Source: Amaranthus tricolor
Lineage: Eukaryota; Streptophyta; Magnoliopsida; Caryophyllales; Amaranthaceae
Reading direction: 5' to 3'
DNA: 64,000 nucleotides
Assembly: GCF_026212465.1 (NCBI RefSeq)
Contig: NC_080057.1
Coordinates: forward strand, 24,926,647 to 24,990,646
The translations under genes and the position numbers were made by a program. Within the stretch, counting starts at the first letter, position 1. Every line of letters begins with the position of its first letter. A model generated the notes under the pieces. It did not search any database. It worked only from the letters and a program-made list of their open reading frames with translations, and was not told the DNA's origin. Positions 24,341 to 38,173 of this stretch are shown in pieces.

Positions 24341-24591
24341 CTTCCTCTGTTTCACTATACTAGCTACATTTAACTTTTTACGCAATCTAATGTGTTATTT
24401 TAATCATTTATATAGTACACATCTAAAAATTATAAAAATTTAATATTATGAAAGTATGCGATTAGACAATTCAAATAAGATCCCACTTGACTATATTTTT
24501 CCTTACACATTAACCGCGATGTATAAAATGAGCTTAAACGATAAATAGTGTTAAAAATAGTTATGTAATAAATATTTCAGAACTGAGAAAG
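24341..24591. mobile_element. Stowaway-like MITE
   Basis: Inverted ends CTTCCTCTGTTTC ... AACTGAGAAAG, TA on both sides, 251 bp. The interior resembles the copy at 21188-21447. Confidence 0.72.
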
Positions 24592-25110
24592 TATTGAGTT
24601 GTATTATGCAAATTAAAGAGTAATGTCAAGTTGGATCCTTTAAAAACATGTGTTCGAAAGATAGAAAATATACAATTTAAAAGTTATTTGAATAATAGGA
24701 AAAAGCAAAGATATTTATAATCAAGAGAATTATATTGTACTAATATAATAATATGAACAATACATGTACATTACTATAAATTAAAAGCATAATTTTCTTA
24801 TTTAAGACAGTTTCATGTTATCACAAAGAGAAGTGTTTATTTGCATTATCGTGTCGATTTCAGATTAAATTATATTTAGTAACAAGGTTGAAAACCTATC
24901 GAATCGTTAAATATGTTTTGAGCACATGGCTATAATATTGTAATAAGATAATGTACACTACAAAATTTGTATGAAAGTTTCATTGCGGATTCATATAATT
25001 ATTTATTTTTTTATTAGATTCATATATTTAGTCTATTTTTTAATTATCACTTTAAAATTATAGGTAACTAAAGAGAATGTTTACTTATTATATTCTCTAT
25101 TTAAAAAAGT

Positions 25111-25375
25111 GTTTGAAGGTTGTAAGCCCCACTCAGTTAGGCTGCGATAAGCCCAAGTGAATAACTGTACAATCAGCCACAACTGCTTTCGTAGGATGCT
25201 CAAAGGCTCCACACATGTCTCAGCCTAGTTCCGCATGAATGTGAACAAAGCATCCCACGTAAAAGCAAATCCCATTTCGGAGGTCCACATCTCTATGGAT
25301 GACGGCTCGGGGACTTTCCTGAGCCAAGACTCGCATAACAGCAAGCTCAAAGCCCATTCACTTTAACCTTCAAAC
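25111..25375. repeat. Candidate inverted-repeat element upstream of RPC5
   Basis: Starts GTTTGAAGGTT and ends AACCTTCAAAC. It is less AT-rich than its surroundings, with segments such as GGACTTTCCTGAGCC. No target duplication is evident. Family unknown. Confidence 0.4.
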
Positions 25376-25462
25376 AGTTATCTAATATCAGATGAACTAA
25401 ATTTAAAAACTTCTTATAGTTGAACTAATCTTCCGATGTGGGACTGTGGGTCAAAAAAATAG

Positions 25463-25470
25463 TATAAATA
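25463..25470 (+). promoter_or_regulatory. TATA box of the RPC5 gene
   Basis: TATAAATA lies about 30 bp before the start of a pyrimidine-rich leader (CTTTTCCTCAGTTCC). The leader seems to be spliced: a donor at about 25700 (AAA|GTATAT) and an acceptor at about 26572 (TTTCTTAG|ATCC) would remove a ~0.87-kb 5'-UTR intron ahead of the ATG at 26634. Confidence 0.6.
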
Positions 25471-26633
25471 TTTTCCAAAACCGCTTTTCCTCAGTTCCTT
25501 ATTCGCTTAATTGCTTCTCCTTCTTCTCGGTTACTCCCCATACTCTGTTCTCCTCTCAACCTCCATTCCAGAGACGAGAATCCAGTCCTTGCGCCTGCCC
25601 AGCCTATTCCATTCCAGCCCTTCCTCCAGACGGCAGCCGCCAACACTGCCGCAGACCGAAAGACGCCACCCCAGCCGGCATTCTCCGCCCACCACCGCTA
25701 AAGTATATACTTTTTTTTTTCTTTTTCTTTCTTGCCCTAAAAGTTTTAATTTTTATTGTTAATTTGTTATTGTTTTTTATTTCTTTGAATGTTGATTTTT
25801 GATTGTTAAACAATACCTCAAACCATATTTGTTAATCAGTTTAGGGTTTTTGGTTTAATTGGTGGTAAATTATTATATGGTTTCATATTTAATCTCTTGG
25901 AATTTATTTGAGTTTCAATTCATTAGTAATTCAATTCTACATTTGATTTAGGTAATTTTTTTGAATCTAATTTCTTAAAATAAGAGTTTAGATAATTGAT
26001 TTAGGGTTTTTGGCTATACATTTTCAAATTATTGTGTATGACATTGAAAAATAAGAGTTTTAATTTCTAATTTTGCTATTCTACTATTGAACAATCATGA
26101 CGCTAAAGATATACACTCTATCCCTTTTAAAATTTCTGAGAGGGTGTTTTTTAAACTATAGAATAGTTTATGTATGCTTTTGGGTTCAATTTTTTGAACA
26201 TTGGTGTGTTGGTAACTTCTTATTTGTAGTTACATCTTTATTAAGTTGGCTAAATTCGTTGTTGAAAAATAATTACCTACTAACAAAATTACATGCCTTA
26301 TGCTTACAAATGATCTACATAAAATATCAAATGAGTTTGTACTTTGTAGTAACAAAATTATATCAATTTTCGGTGTCCCTGTCCTCACCTTTGCATGTTA
26401 AGCTACTTCTTATTGCACCTTCACATTTAAACACATAATATGGGCTCTTCTTTTTCCCTGATATTTTATTTGTATTTTTTTTAAAAAACTAGAAAATGTG
26501 ATATTTTTTTATAGATAACTTGTGAAAAAAACATTATTTAATTTATTGACATCATTGTTTTTTTTTCTTAGATCCCCCCGACTTCCGCAGCTCCATACTT
26601 CCATTGTTGAGGTTTTGAATTTAAAGGGAAAAA

Positions 26634-29600
26634 ATGGAATTCAATGATTTGGATAACCCGTTTAAAGCTCAGTCAAAGCCTTCCACTTCAAGGTTTGCTC
26701 CGAAATCGTCTAGGTTTCAGCCGAAGACAAAGCAACCGCCGGTTAAACTTGAACCAAAACCGGAACTGGAGCCGGCGCTGGAGCGAATGAATGTTAAAGA
26801 AGAGGATTCACATACTATCTCATCCGTTGGAGATGCTAAAGTGGATATTGATGAGGATTTTTTGGAAAAAAAGGGAGGTACTACTGTAGAGTTAAAGGAA
26901 GAAGAGGAGGCGGGAGTTCCAGAAAGTTCTGTTGCTATGGAGGAAGATGATGTAGTTGTTGCTGAGTATGATGTGTATTTTAACCCTCCTGATCCGTCTT
27001 CTGAGGTAAGTGAAGAAATTGAATGTATTGGATTTAAAAAAAATGTGTTTTGAATGGAATTTGATATTAATTAGGCTTTAATTTATGTTAGTTGTATGTA
27101 TTGCAATATCCACTGCGACCATCATGGCGTCCTTACGACTTGGAGCAAAGATGCACCGAGGTATACTAATAATCTACTCAGTTTTGTTTTTTTGTTGATT
27201 TTTTTGAATTGTTTTTGGTGTGATTGTATTGGTGAGCAGGTGAGATTCAAACAAAGTACCGGTGAGGTGGAAGTGGATTTGTCTATCGATATGAATTCAG
27301 ATAATTTTGATGTTAGAGCAAATGATCAATTCAAGATGAACAAACAGGTTTGTGTGATGTTAATTCATTGACATATATGGCTTCCTTTTTTCACTTCTTG
27401 ATTTTCCGGGTTTGGATTGCATAATTTTGATCACTTGCATGTGAATTTGTCTTCACAAATGTATAAGTAAAAGACAGCATAAACTGAAATTTAGCAAAAT
27501 TATGCAAGGATTCTTTCCATATTTCCACCCTTAATGTTTGGCGATTTCTTTTGTTTCAACATTTCTATGTATCCATATCATGAGTGTGGTGTATAATTTC
27601 AAAGAGAAGCCTAAAAAAAGGTGGAGAATTAAGGCCAATTAAACCAGACTACAAAAGGCTATGACTTTGTGTCCCTTACTTCGGTATGGTGAAAGATTTA
27701 TAGGTCTTTAGTTTCGGATTATAATGGACTATATGTGAAGTTGTAGACGATATTGTCAATTTGAAACAACCTCTTTGTTATCACGTCATGTTGCACACAT
27801 CCAATCCCCAAACCACATTTATGTGGGTGGGAGCCTTTCTATGGTGTTGGGGTAATTGAATTTTGTTACACAAAAGGCTATGGCTCGTGTATACAAATAA
27901 ATATAAACAAACAAATAATATGATGCTTATTTGAGAGCAGATTTGGTATTATATGCCCTTTTACAATGTGATGATAGAGGAGCTTAATCAAATTGTGAAA
28001 GAGCTTATGGGGTGTATACACCCTAAAGATATCAATTATAAATGATAACTTTGCCCTAAAGGTTGCAACATTTATTCTGTTTTCCATTACTTGACATCAA
28101 TACATATCATTTAAACAATTTGTTATATGCGAATTTACCACTTAAATACAATCTTCCCTAATTGCAAACAGGGCCAAAAGCTTATTGAGGTTTCTATCTC
28201 GAATTGTTCGATTGCCATAGCCTGTTTATGTTTTATAGCTGGTTTTTATCGGAGATCTGATTTCACCCTCAATTTTTTTGGTGCTCCCAGGTTTTGTCAT
28301 CTTCATGCAAGCTGCCTCAAACTACAGGATATGCCATTGGGGTGTTGTCTGGTAAGAAGGTATGCTATTCATCAACTCAGTGATCTCTTTTTTTTTTTTA
28401 CAATACTTCAGCAAAAATATTTGATTGATTCACTAACTAAATCACTGATTTTTCTGTAATTGATGATGTCTGCTGTGCATCTGGATAATTATTCCCTACA
28501 AAGAGAAAATTATTACTTCTATTTCTGAATGGTAACTATGCTTTGGAAAATTATGATTATAAAACTTATGTACTTGAGGTGCAGTGCTTATACTATATTG
28601 ATGATGTCTGTTGTGCATCTGGAAAATTATTCTATAATCAATGTAGTTATCATCTAGTTCATCTTCAATACCTATAAGCTATAACCTGTAATGTCTGCCA
28701 AACATGGTTGTTTTAATCTATACTAGTAACATTTTATAAGTTGCTGATTTTCTTATGAATTGTGAGTGATTTATATGTTTCTTAACAGTTGGGGTTACAC
28801 TATCATTTTTAGTAACAAATGCTTGTTTAGCTCTTGGTTTAAGTATGGTTGTGTTGGTTTATGCTATTGCTGGGATGAGATTTTTGTTTTTTTAGTTTCA
28901 ACATAGATCATAGAATTAATGAGTTGCTTACAATGGTTTTCAAAGCTCTCATTTAAAATGATTGTTCGTCTTTGTTTTCTTGGCACTTCTTTGCTAACTT
29001 TTATCTTATGTTAGGTGTAACCTATAATTATAAAATATGAATTATGGACATTAAGATCTGCCTTTTTCATCATATATTAGTTTTAAAAAGTATGTTATAT
29101 TTAGAATCAAGAGGAGTATTCTTTTATTGCTTTCAACTTGGTGAGGGTGACTGAGGTGATTAATTGGATGTGTAACAAGAAAAAAAGCTTCATTTCTAAT
29201 GGAGAGTATGTTCTTGTAGTTCTTTTTTCTAAAATTTAATTATGGCGATAAATCAGAATCTAGTTCATCTTCAAAGTTAATTATATGACCTAATATTCAG
29301 TGACGAGAGTATGTTCTTGTAGTTTTCTTTAAAAAAAATTTAAATTAAATTGGTGACTCAATTTTAATCATGGTTTTTGTTGATTTGATCTTGCAGCTCT
29401 TTGTGAATCCCATTCAAGGTGTTGTGCAGCTTCGACCATCAATGGAATATTTGGATTCTGGTGGGTCATTAAAGAGAAATAATCCAAATGTTACCGTCAA
29501 AGAAGGATCCAGTAATGATGTCCGTTCTGGTCAATCAAGTAAGCAGGTATTGTTGTATAACCCATATATTCTCCTCTTCCCCAAAAGTCGGCTACTCATT

Positions 29601-32600
29601 TTCCATGTGATAGATTTTGGTTGCTGATCTGTTAGGTTCTTTAAGCATACAAATCATGTTCTATTTTGCTTGCATAGACTTCTAAACGATTGAGTTAGAA
29701 GGAAAAAGTAATGAGAACAATCATTACTATTGTTGATGTTTTTAATAATAATACCTCCTCCATTTTGTAAGTGCACCATTTGCGTTGGTGTGCAAATCAA
29801 GGAACGGGAAGAGAAAGAATGCTTCCATAGTGGGTGGGTAGTGCAAGTATGGGTATGCTAGTAACCAATAAGTTTTTCAATAATTTCCTGTGAGCATTGG
29901 AGAAGCATAGTTGTTTTGAACAAAAAATGGATATGTTAATTTATTCTAAAAGGTTTCTTATTTCAGAACATAGTTGTGTAAAATATGTTATTTGTTTTGG
30001 CTTGTTTGTTATATACTTATATGTTGCCAATATAAAATCTCAATAATGTTTTGAAGCATTTAAGGAAATATGTTGTTGCTTTTGATTACGTGCTTGTCTG
30101 TGTCTAACTTTTGGGACTGTCTTGTCTTGTTGTGCAGAATAAGCAAGTAGATTCAGAAGCCTTGGAGGTAAGAAATATGATTATGCATTATATGTCTTAC
30201 CCGGTCTAGTTAAAAAAGAATTTTTATCTTGACTTCTTGATATTCGTTGTTTGATTTCTTAGCATGCGAATTGTCTTTAAACGATTTAATAATTGACCGT
30301 TAAATTTTAGTTTCAAATGAAAATATTTCCTTGGTGGCTGATATGGTTATTTTTTCCTTGGCATTCAATTATTGCAACTTGACATGTTCATCTTTGCATG
30401 TTGAGTTACTTGCTGTCATATGTGTACGAAGATAAATTGTTGTGCACCTTGACATGTATGTATTGTTCCCTCACCCATTCATACTTATTGGTCATTTATT
30501 TTGCATAATTTGTTGCAGCCATGGGTTTCTCTCAATTACCATAGTTCGACGTCTGAGCTTGCAAAAAGATATTTGAAGAAGATGATGACAGCACAGAATA
30601 ATCCATTACAGTTTTCGATGAATCCGTAAATCTTCCATTTTCCATAATTGGTCTTACTGTCACTTTTCTCATAATTTTGATCGTAATATGAAAACATTGA
30701 ACAAAGAAAGAATGCTTAAGCTTAAGCTCCAGCAACTAATGGAGAAAATGGCGGGATTTAAACTGGGTTGTTGTAACTTAACGCCTACGTACTTTTATTT
30801 TAGGAGCTTTTTTGGATTATGCTGAAACTCTAATTATTTGCAGGAATGACTATTTGAACTCTTTGTGTCCTAAGGCGGCTATCACCAAGATGCAGTCAAG
30901 TGGACCATCAAGAGGGTATAGCTGTTTAAACCTTAGTCTTCTTGTGATTGGTGTGTTTTAATATATAATTTTGGAATTCCTTGAAATTAAAACCTTCCAC
31001 TTCATAACAATCGATTGTTATTTGGTCCTTGTCCCTTGAATTGAAGAAAATTGCCAAATTGTGTGGAGTTTTCAGCTTGTCTTTAATAATTTTTCAATTC
31101 TAAGCCTTTAAGGTATGCCTTGTAAATGAGGATTCAGAATGTGGAGGATATCAAGTGCTGTTCATTTAGTCTACTTTGCTTGTTGTACTATGTGGGTTAT
31201 TGATAATGAACTTGTTTATTTTGTCATATTTTGATTATTTGTAATTTGATAATAAAATGGCCACTTACTACCTCATTACTTTGTTGCTTACAGCCTTTAG
31301 AAGTGTTTTTTTTGGTTATTACTACCCTTTAATGTTAATATACTTCTCAGTTCTCCCATTATTTATCTCTTTATTCCTCTTGGGGGTTATGATTTCGTAT
31401 GAAACCAAAACGTGGAGATGTGTACTTGAGTGCTAAAAGGAAGATGACTGGTAGTAGCAGTGATGAGGTGCAGTTGCCCTTGAAGGTTTTCTGTTGAGGT
31501 GAACGTGGGAGCAGAGAGAACATAAGGAAAGGGTGGTTTAATTTGCTACTCTGTCCGTCCCTTTGAAATTGCCACACTTTTCATTTTGGTCCGTCGCTTT
31601 AACTTTGCTACATTTTCCTTTTGTGGAAATGTACCCACCACGTTTCTTTAATTCTTATACACATTTTTTTCTTTTAATGTCTTCCACATTTAAATGACCC
31701 CACCTTTTCATGAACTTCGTGCAAAATGCTGTTGTTGCAATCTCTTGGGGACCAAGGGAGTAATTGTTTTTTCATAATCGCAATTCATGTTTTTTAAGAC
31801 TTAAGGATGTCATAAACGACCTCATGTGTATTTAGTTAGTCAGGATGTGTGTTTGGGTAGTATTGTCTTATTGGTGCAAAATTCCAAAGGGCACTAATCC
31901 ACAAGATAAAATTTCAATCAGCTATAACTTGCTCAGTGAAAGGGTGGTAAACAAAAATTTTCTATTTATCAACAAAAATTGCCGCTACCCACCTCATTGA
32001 CCTTCGCTCATACTCTACATTATCATACTTTATCTCCAAAGAATGTTTGGGACAGTTCTTGAGTTGCAATTTATGATTCATCAATTCCTATTTTGAAAAG
32101 AACAGATATAGAAAAAGAAGGGTGAGAGTGACAATAATATATTGAGAGGGGAAAACAAAGAAGATATTACAGGTTGAGAAAAGGGCAAAAGACTACTTAT
32201 AGCCTCTAGTTAGGTAGTAGCTGCTTGTGTTGGTAGTCAATGCCTTTCTTAATGGTTAATCTATTTTCTACTATTAGCTCATCTAGTTCCTAGGTAGGCA
32301 ACTTGTTCTTCTAACCTTTTGTTTTACGAAGAGGTGTTAATTGATGCAGGTCTCTGCTTGCCCTGCCACTGGAGGAGCGAATTAAGACATCGCTTATTGA
32401 GGTTGGTATTGATGTTTTTCTTGAAAATGAAGTTTTATAAGGACACTGTATGTATTTGATTTAACATTATTTTGTGGGGTTTTTTGTATGCTGATCTTGT
32501 CTGTTAATGCATGTTATTCATGGGAATTCCTATGATTGCATGAGCATGGGTTGTCTTACACAACTATTATGTAACATGGGAAGTAGTGTGTTATTCATGG

Positions 32601-35600
32601 TTGGTCACCACATGTTTGTTTGGGCTTTTGGGCTTTTTTTTTTATTATTTATTTTTTACAGGAATTCTCTTTGGCTATTCGTGGCATTTACTTAGAAATT
32701 TAATTAGTTGGGCCTGTCATAAGGAATAAGTGAGTAGCTTTTACCTTTGAGCTCACAATGATGACCTTTCTGTTTTTTGGTTGTTACACTGTTTTATAAA
32801 AGCACGCCCGAGGCGTGTCTAGGCGAGCTCCAAAATGCCTCCTTGACTCTAGGTGCAGCCAGAACAAGAGGCGCCTCAAATGCGCCTTTTTCTTGCCTCC
32901 AACGCCTCTTAGTTGTCTTTTTTTAAAAATTAAAATAACTTAAGGGTTAATATTCTGTAAATTTCTAATTGCCTCATGAGAAAAACCCTATTTGCTAATT
33001 GCTCCTGCTTGACATTTCCAACTCCAAAAATTAAGCAAAAATTGAAAAGAAAGGTCAAGAGAAACTTACACATCACATCCACCATTGAAGATAAGAAGAT
33101 TTAAGAGAAGCATAGTGTAAAAGATAAAAGAAAAAACAGAAAAGAAGGTTGAAATGGAATGGGAAAGTGAAATTAAACAACTAAGACAGTCTTCTAGTTA
33201 TTCGTCTAACATTAGAGTTGTTCCTGTTTTTTTTGAATTTTTTTTTTACTTAGTTATGCGTGTGTGGAAGACCTTTTCTTTTAACTTCTAATGTCTTTAA
33301 ATTATTTTACAATTGTCTATTGTTTCTAGTAATGTTTTTTTTTTTTTTCTTTTGAAATGTTTCTAGTAATGTTTAGATGCTACAATAATTTTTTTCTTTC
33401 CTTTTATTTCTTAACAGTTACTACTACTTTATTATAATTTTTAACTAGTTTAGAATAAGGTTATTAACTCCATAACTTTAAGATAATATAATATATGTAA
33501 TATCAATTGAATAAATGTCTCTATTATGCAAGAAATCTCATTGATATTTTATAATAATTTCTTAAAAATAATATATGAAGTATTTTAAAAGGCATACTAC
33601 ATAACAATCGCAACCCGTTTCGCGAGAACCGCATTTTTTTCGTGGTTGCGACATGCGATTGCGATCATTTAAGTATGTCACAAAACATTTCAACCATCAA
33701 GAACCACTGTTTGCTTTATTAAATCTATTTGTTTTAGTTTTTATTTCTTTTTTTAACTGAAGACTATGTTATCGACTTATCGTGTGACTTTATTGTTAAA
33801 CTAATGTATATCTTACTTATATCTATATGTTATTATAATACGAATTTCATGTTGCTTTAAGTATTAAATACGTTTTAAAATTGATTTTGAAGCGTTTTAG
33901 AGAAATTGTGCGCTTTATATACAAAAATCCCGTGTCTTGTGCCTCGGGTAAAGGACATTTTGCGCCTTGGTGCGCCTCATGCCTCTAAAAACTAAGTTGT
34001 TAACATGTTGTTTGTCGTGTACCATCTGCTGTGAAATGACAAATATTTCTTGGAGTTATGTTGAGCTACAAACCTTTTGATTTTTCAGGGACCCTCTGTT
34101 CAAAGATTTGCAGCCATTACTCACCTTGCTCCTAATGACCCAGTTGAAGATGTTCTTGAAGAACTTCAAAAGTATGCTATGTTGGTACAGGGGCTTTGGG
34201 TGGTGAAAACTAGATTTCGATATCCAAATTCCAAAGGACCTGAATTACTAGCAAGAGATTATGCTCTTCTACTTTTCAGCAAGAGCCCAGTCTTCAAAGA
34301 CTCAGAATTAGACATTCTAGGATCTTCCAAATCTACTGGAAAAGTAGTACTTCGAGAAATAGCAGTTGAAAGACCATACTGTAAAGATTGGAAGTTCTTA
34401 GAACCTACAGATGTTTCATTTATAAAACATTATCCAGATGTCGTGGAGCAACAGCAGAAATTATGGCAAGGCCATGAGCAACACTTGCAACGAATTATCG
34501 ATGCGCGCAGAGCTGGAGCTAGAATTGGAGCGAATTCCAAAACTTCTGGGAGGCCTGGATCATCAATGCGTCTTGATGAAGGTGGTGTAAGACCAAACAA
34601 TTTCTTGTCAAAAGAAACTCGAGATGCCCTGCCAAAGGTTTTGAGAAAAATTTTCCAAAGCCATAAAGTTTGCAGGTGAGGACTCTTGTGATTGTGTGTA
34701 GAGTTTAGCTATGCTTTATTTCATAATAAATAAATTGAAAGTTGTGTTTTTGTGCATAGAAAAGTCTGTTGGAATTTCCTTTAAACTTCGTGCAAATCTG
34801 AAACCGTGAAAGGACTCTCTCCTTACAAGTCACTTGAGGTATCTTAGTGAAATACCCGTCTCTGAACAAGTTCTAGCATCATACATCAATGGAACTTTGT
34901 GACAATCAAGCTTGTCTTTAGCCATTAATAGGAGCAACTAAAGTTAAAATCATCATACATTCAATCCTAGTCTCATTGCTTTACTAAAGCTTTCATAATT
35001 TATAAGGAATTAGTATTTGTTGAAATTAGTACTTGAAGGAGCTTATTACTAAGCTCAACCATGTTGAATATACAATTTGTTGAAATTTGCATATAGAACG
35101 ATAAATTTACCTCATCCCTAGAGTGCCTAGCTTTGTACCTTCATTAGGCCTAGTAATGATGCGATTCTTTTTTATTATTGTTTCCCCTTGGGAAAAAATG
35201 AGTGAACGTGTTAAAGATATCTTTTTTTATCAAAGGCTCCAAGATTCCATTTTGAGGGTGTTCATGGTTGTAGAGTTCAAGTGTTATTGTTAAGCTCTTC
35301 CCTCATGGATTATTCAAGGTAGTTAGAGGGCTTCAAACTTTTCTTTTTGGTGGTCCAAAGATTTCTTATCCACTCGTAAAACACAATTTACAACCAAAAA
35401 ACACTAAAAAGGAAAAAGAGAGTCAACTATGTTTAAGAGGAATGAAAAAACCTGTTTACAAACTATTTAACCATGTACAATCATTCCTTTTTCACAAAAT
35501 TTTGTTGATGACCCTCTTTTATACATAAATCACTCCTTGGCATCTTTTTGGAAAGTTTTTTAGTTCAGTGATCATCCACTGCTGTCTTTTTCATCAATAA

Positions 35601-38120
35601 AATTTATCAACTAGTAATAATATAATCTTTTTTGTTGATATAGATAGAAGTTTAAACTTAATTAATTTTATATGGCTTTTTTAATATTTAATTTAATATA
35701 GTTTAAAAGCCTATTTTTATATGTAAAGATAAATTAATGAATATTGAAGTTTTTTTTAAAAAATTATGAAAAAAATATTGCATAATCAAATTGCTTAGCG
35801 ATGATAACATGTATAAATAACAGAGGCTATATCTGTGTTGCCAGCTTTCAAACAATTTTACAGGGTCTTAGGGATATGGCAGTTTCTATGTCTGCCCTAC
35901 CAAAGGCTGATGCTAGAGCTTCTGCTGCTGTTCTAGCTGCTGATGCCCCTCAAGAAGAACTTCAGTCTGTAATATGTGACATTGCAGTTAACATTCATGG
36001 TGTTTATTTATTGAAGTCATCCCCTGAACATTCAGAAGTCGACCCATTGAGGTAGTGATTTCACTTGAGCTATACTTTTTTGTCATTATAAGCATACCTT
36101 CAAATAAGAGACTATTTTAAAATGCTCCATTGCTCTAGATTGTTGTGTGTTAGGTTTCAGTGTACTATGTCACCTGTGTTAAAGTAGCTAGAGCAGGAGA
36201 TTCAATTCTTGCAATTGTATTTTCGTACCTTTTTTTCCTTACATGGAATCCACCTACTTTGTGGGCGGTAAACCTGCTGCTGCGTGGGGAATCTAGAGAA
36301 CAAGTTGCTGCTACTATCACTTAGTGGCATTGCACTAGCCTTAGTCTCTAACCGAAGCCCTTAGCCAACATAAGTGGTGTTCAAACGACATTGCATTGCG
36401 CTAGTCTTAGGTCTCAATCTCAAGGGCGAAGGCATACTCCAACATAAGTGGTTCTCAAAACATTATTCTAGCCCGTGGATGTATTATGTTTTATTTGATA
36501 ACCAATTGTTTTGTATGATAATAATTAAATATTGAGACATAAATGTTTTATGTACTAACATCCTCTCTTTCCTCACAACATAAGCCAATGAAAGGAAGGA
36601 ATTCTACTGCTAAAACAAGAAGTCCACCATCATCGTCTGTGTTACTTGGACTCTTCATTTTGTTTCACGTACCCGTGTCCGATCCTTGATCCTCGGACAT
36701 TGGTATGACACTTAGACACTTCATTTTAGGCATAAATTTGAACATTTAGATGTATCCGACACTTGGATATGTACCAGTATCCAACGTCAGTACCCAAGTT
36801 CGAGTAACATAGATCGTGGGCAGAGAGGATGTCAGTTCTCATTCTGCTATTCAGCCTGCTAAAGAATATATTAAGAAATACTAATCTTCCATGATAAGGA
36901 CCAAACAGCAGCACTCTTTGATATGCAACATTTCTCCCATCGCTTTAGTAGTCATTCAATCCTTATATTCATTGCATTGATCATGAGAATGTTCTCTTAA
37001 GAGTTGCTATGTTATTTTCTCTTTGATAGTCTATCATAACTTCTATGAGCGGGATTTATTGAGTATGATGACGATGAGAATGTTCTCTTAAAAGTTGCTA
37101 TGTTATTTCCTCCATGGTCTTTGTAAAGAATGAGCCAGCCGATCATGGACTTCTGTTATTTTGTTTTCTCCCTCTGTCTGTATCTCGAGATTTTTGAACT
37201 TCTTTCATTTCCCTTGCAGAAGAGTAGTTATTGAACTTTTTCTTGGAAAAGGACCTAATGCAAAGCTTAAGAAAGGAGAAATTATTGAAGCTGCCAAGAT
37301 TAGACTTCAAAAGGAGCCCACTAATAGTGAATTTCAGAAGGTCAGTGTGTGTACAATATTAGTTTTCCTCAAAGCATGGCTGGTTTATTTCAATTTTTCT
37401 AATGTTTCTTTTGAGTATCATATATGTATTAGCTATTGCACAAATATGTTCGAAGTTAGGGAGATTGTGTTTACGAGGGCATGGGCGAGGATTTGACCCA
37501 CTAAACTGAAGTAAACTTATGAATCCAATTTAGTGTTCTTATGAATTTTCATACGCAACTGTGCTATTCGATTCTAAAAATTACGGTTGTGAAATTGTTG
37601 GTTATGGTTTGTGGGCGATGAAGAATACTATTTTTGGTGACACTATCAATCAAAGTGTGTATCATTCTATAGGCATTTAGCAGCCCTACCACAATTAAGA
37701 ATCCTCCAATTTCACCTCTTTATCGGGTCGACATTTTTTTCTTGCTATTGCATCGCTGTTCTTTGTTTTCCTTGCTAATTTGATTGTGTTAATTTTTATA
37801 TGAAGCTTAGTTAGTATTTGTTGACAACTAGTTTTCGTAATGCAAACACTACAATTTCCAAAATTTTTAGGCACGACATTGCATTTTCGACGTAAAATGT
37901 TATATATTGGAGTTTTGTATGAACTTCGTGTAGTTACAACAGTTTTACGTTTTGCTTTATAATCCTAAATATGCTTCTCACCCGTATCTAAGACACCGAC
38001 TTGAGGCTTTTTCTTTGTGTTGATGTCGTCTCTTAATAGGTCATCACTGATTTTTGCGTATCAAAGGGAGGGGCTTGGGTACTAAAAAGTGGTGACGGAG
38101 TCCCAAAAGATCTTTGCTGA
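26634..38120 (+). CDS. RPC5: DNA-directed RNA polymerase III subunit RPC5 (Sin-like, POLR3E homolog)
   Basis: Thirteen exons join in frame to 674 residues: 26634-27005, 27092-27160, 27240-27347, 28291-28359, 29397-29546, 30138-30167, 30519-30625, 30844-30915, 32350-32401, 34089-34675, 35845-36051, 37220-37340, 38040-38120. The N-terminus (DLDNPFKAQSKPSTSRFAPK) and the acidic linker are typical of plant RPC5. LYVLQYPLRPSWRPY, EVEVDLSID, TTGYAIGVLSG and VVQLRPSMEYL make up the conserved Sin-like core. QFSMN and the winged-helix-rich C-terminal half (PNAKLKKGEIIEAAKI, FCVSKGGAWVLKSGDG) follow. RPC5 pairs with RPC4 in a TFIIF-like subcomplex of Pol III that acts in initiation and termination at tRNA and 5S genes. 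Introns 8, 9 and 11 contain transposon insertions. Part of the gene is duplicated in inverted orientation at 51838-63215. Confidence 0.93.
31549..31760. mobile_element. Stowaway-like MITE in RPC5 intron 8
   Basis: Ends CTCTGTCCGTCCC ... GGGGACCAAGGGAG are inverted and TA flanks both sides. 212 bp, non-coding. Confidence 0.82.
32795..33995. mobile_element. Candidate non-autonomous transposon with AGGCG-rich ends in RPC5 intron 9
   Basis: Both edges of a 1.2-kb AT-rich stretch are dense in AGGCG/CGCCT motifs (GCCCGAGGCGTGTCTAGGCG at the left, GCGCCTTGGTGCGCCTCATG at the right). The interior has a GCGATTGCGATC / ACAATCGCAACC inverted segment near 33605-33665. Intron 9 is otherwise featureless. 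Termini and target duplication were not resolved. Confidence 0.4.
36639..36812. mobile_element. MITE of the TGTTACTTGGACTC family in RPC5 intron 11
   Basis: Inverted ends GTGTTACTTGGACTC and TTCGAGTAACATAG. The interior has ATCC...GGAT and GACACTT repeats. A related 175-bp copy with a clear 9-bp target duplication lies at 55710-55884. ATCGT occurs on both sides here. Confidence 0.65.
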
Positions 38121-38173
38121 AGTATCTTCCAACATTTTTACTACACAGGAATACCGCCAGGTATATGTTGCTT

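Larger units (their letters stand above)
20503..25440. other. AT-rich intergenic region with MITEs, no gene recognised
   Basis: Contains two Stowaway-like MITEs (21188-21447 and 24341-24591), an imperfect tandem duplication at about 22020-22340 split by a TA tract, a fold-back at about 23345-23555, and a candidate inverted-repeat element at 25111-25375. Diverged relatives of the Stowaway interior recur near 21620-21890 and 23830-24070 (landmarks TTATTTATATCTAAAATTAT and ATATTATGAAAATATG). No coding region or RNA gene was recognised. Confidence 0.65.
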
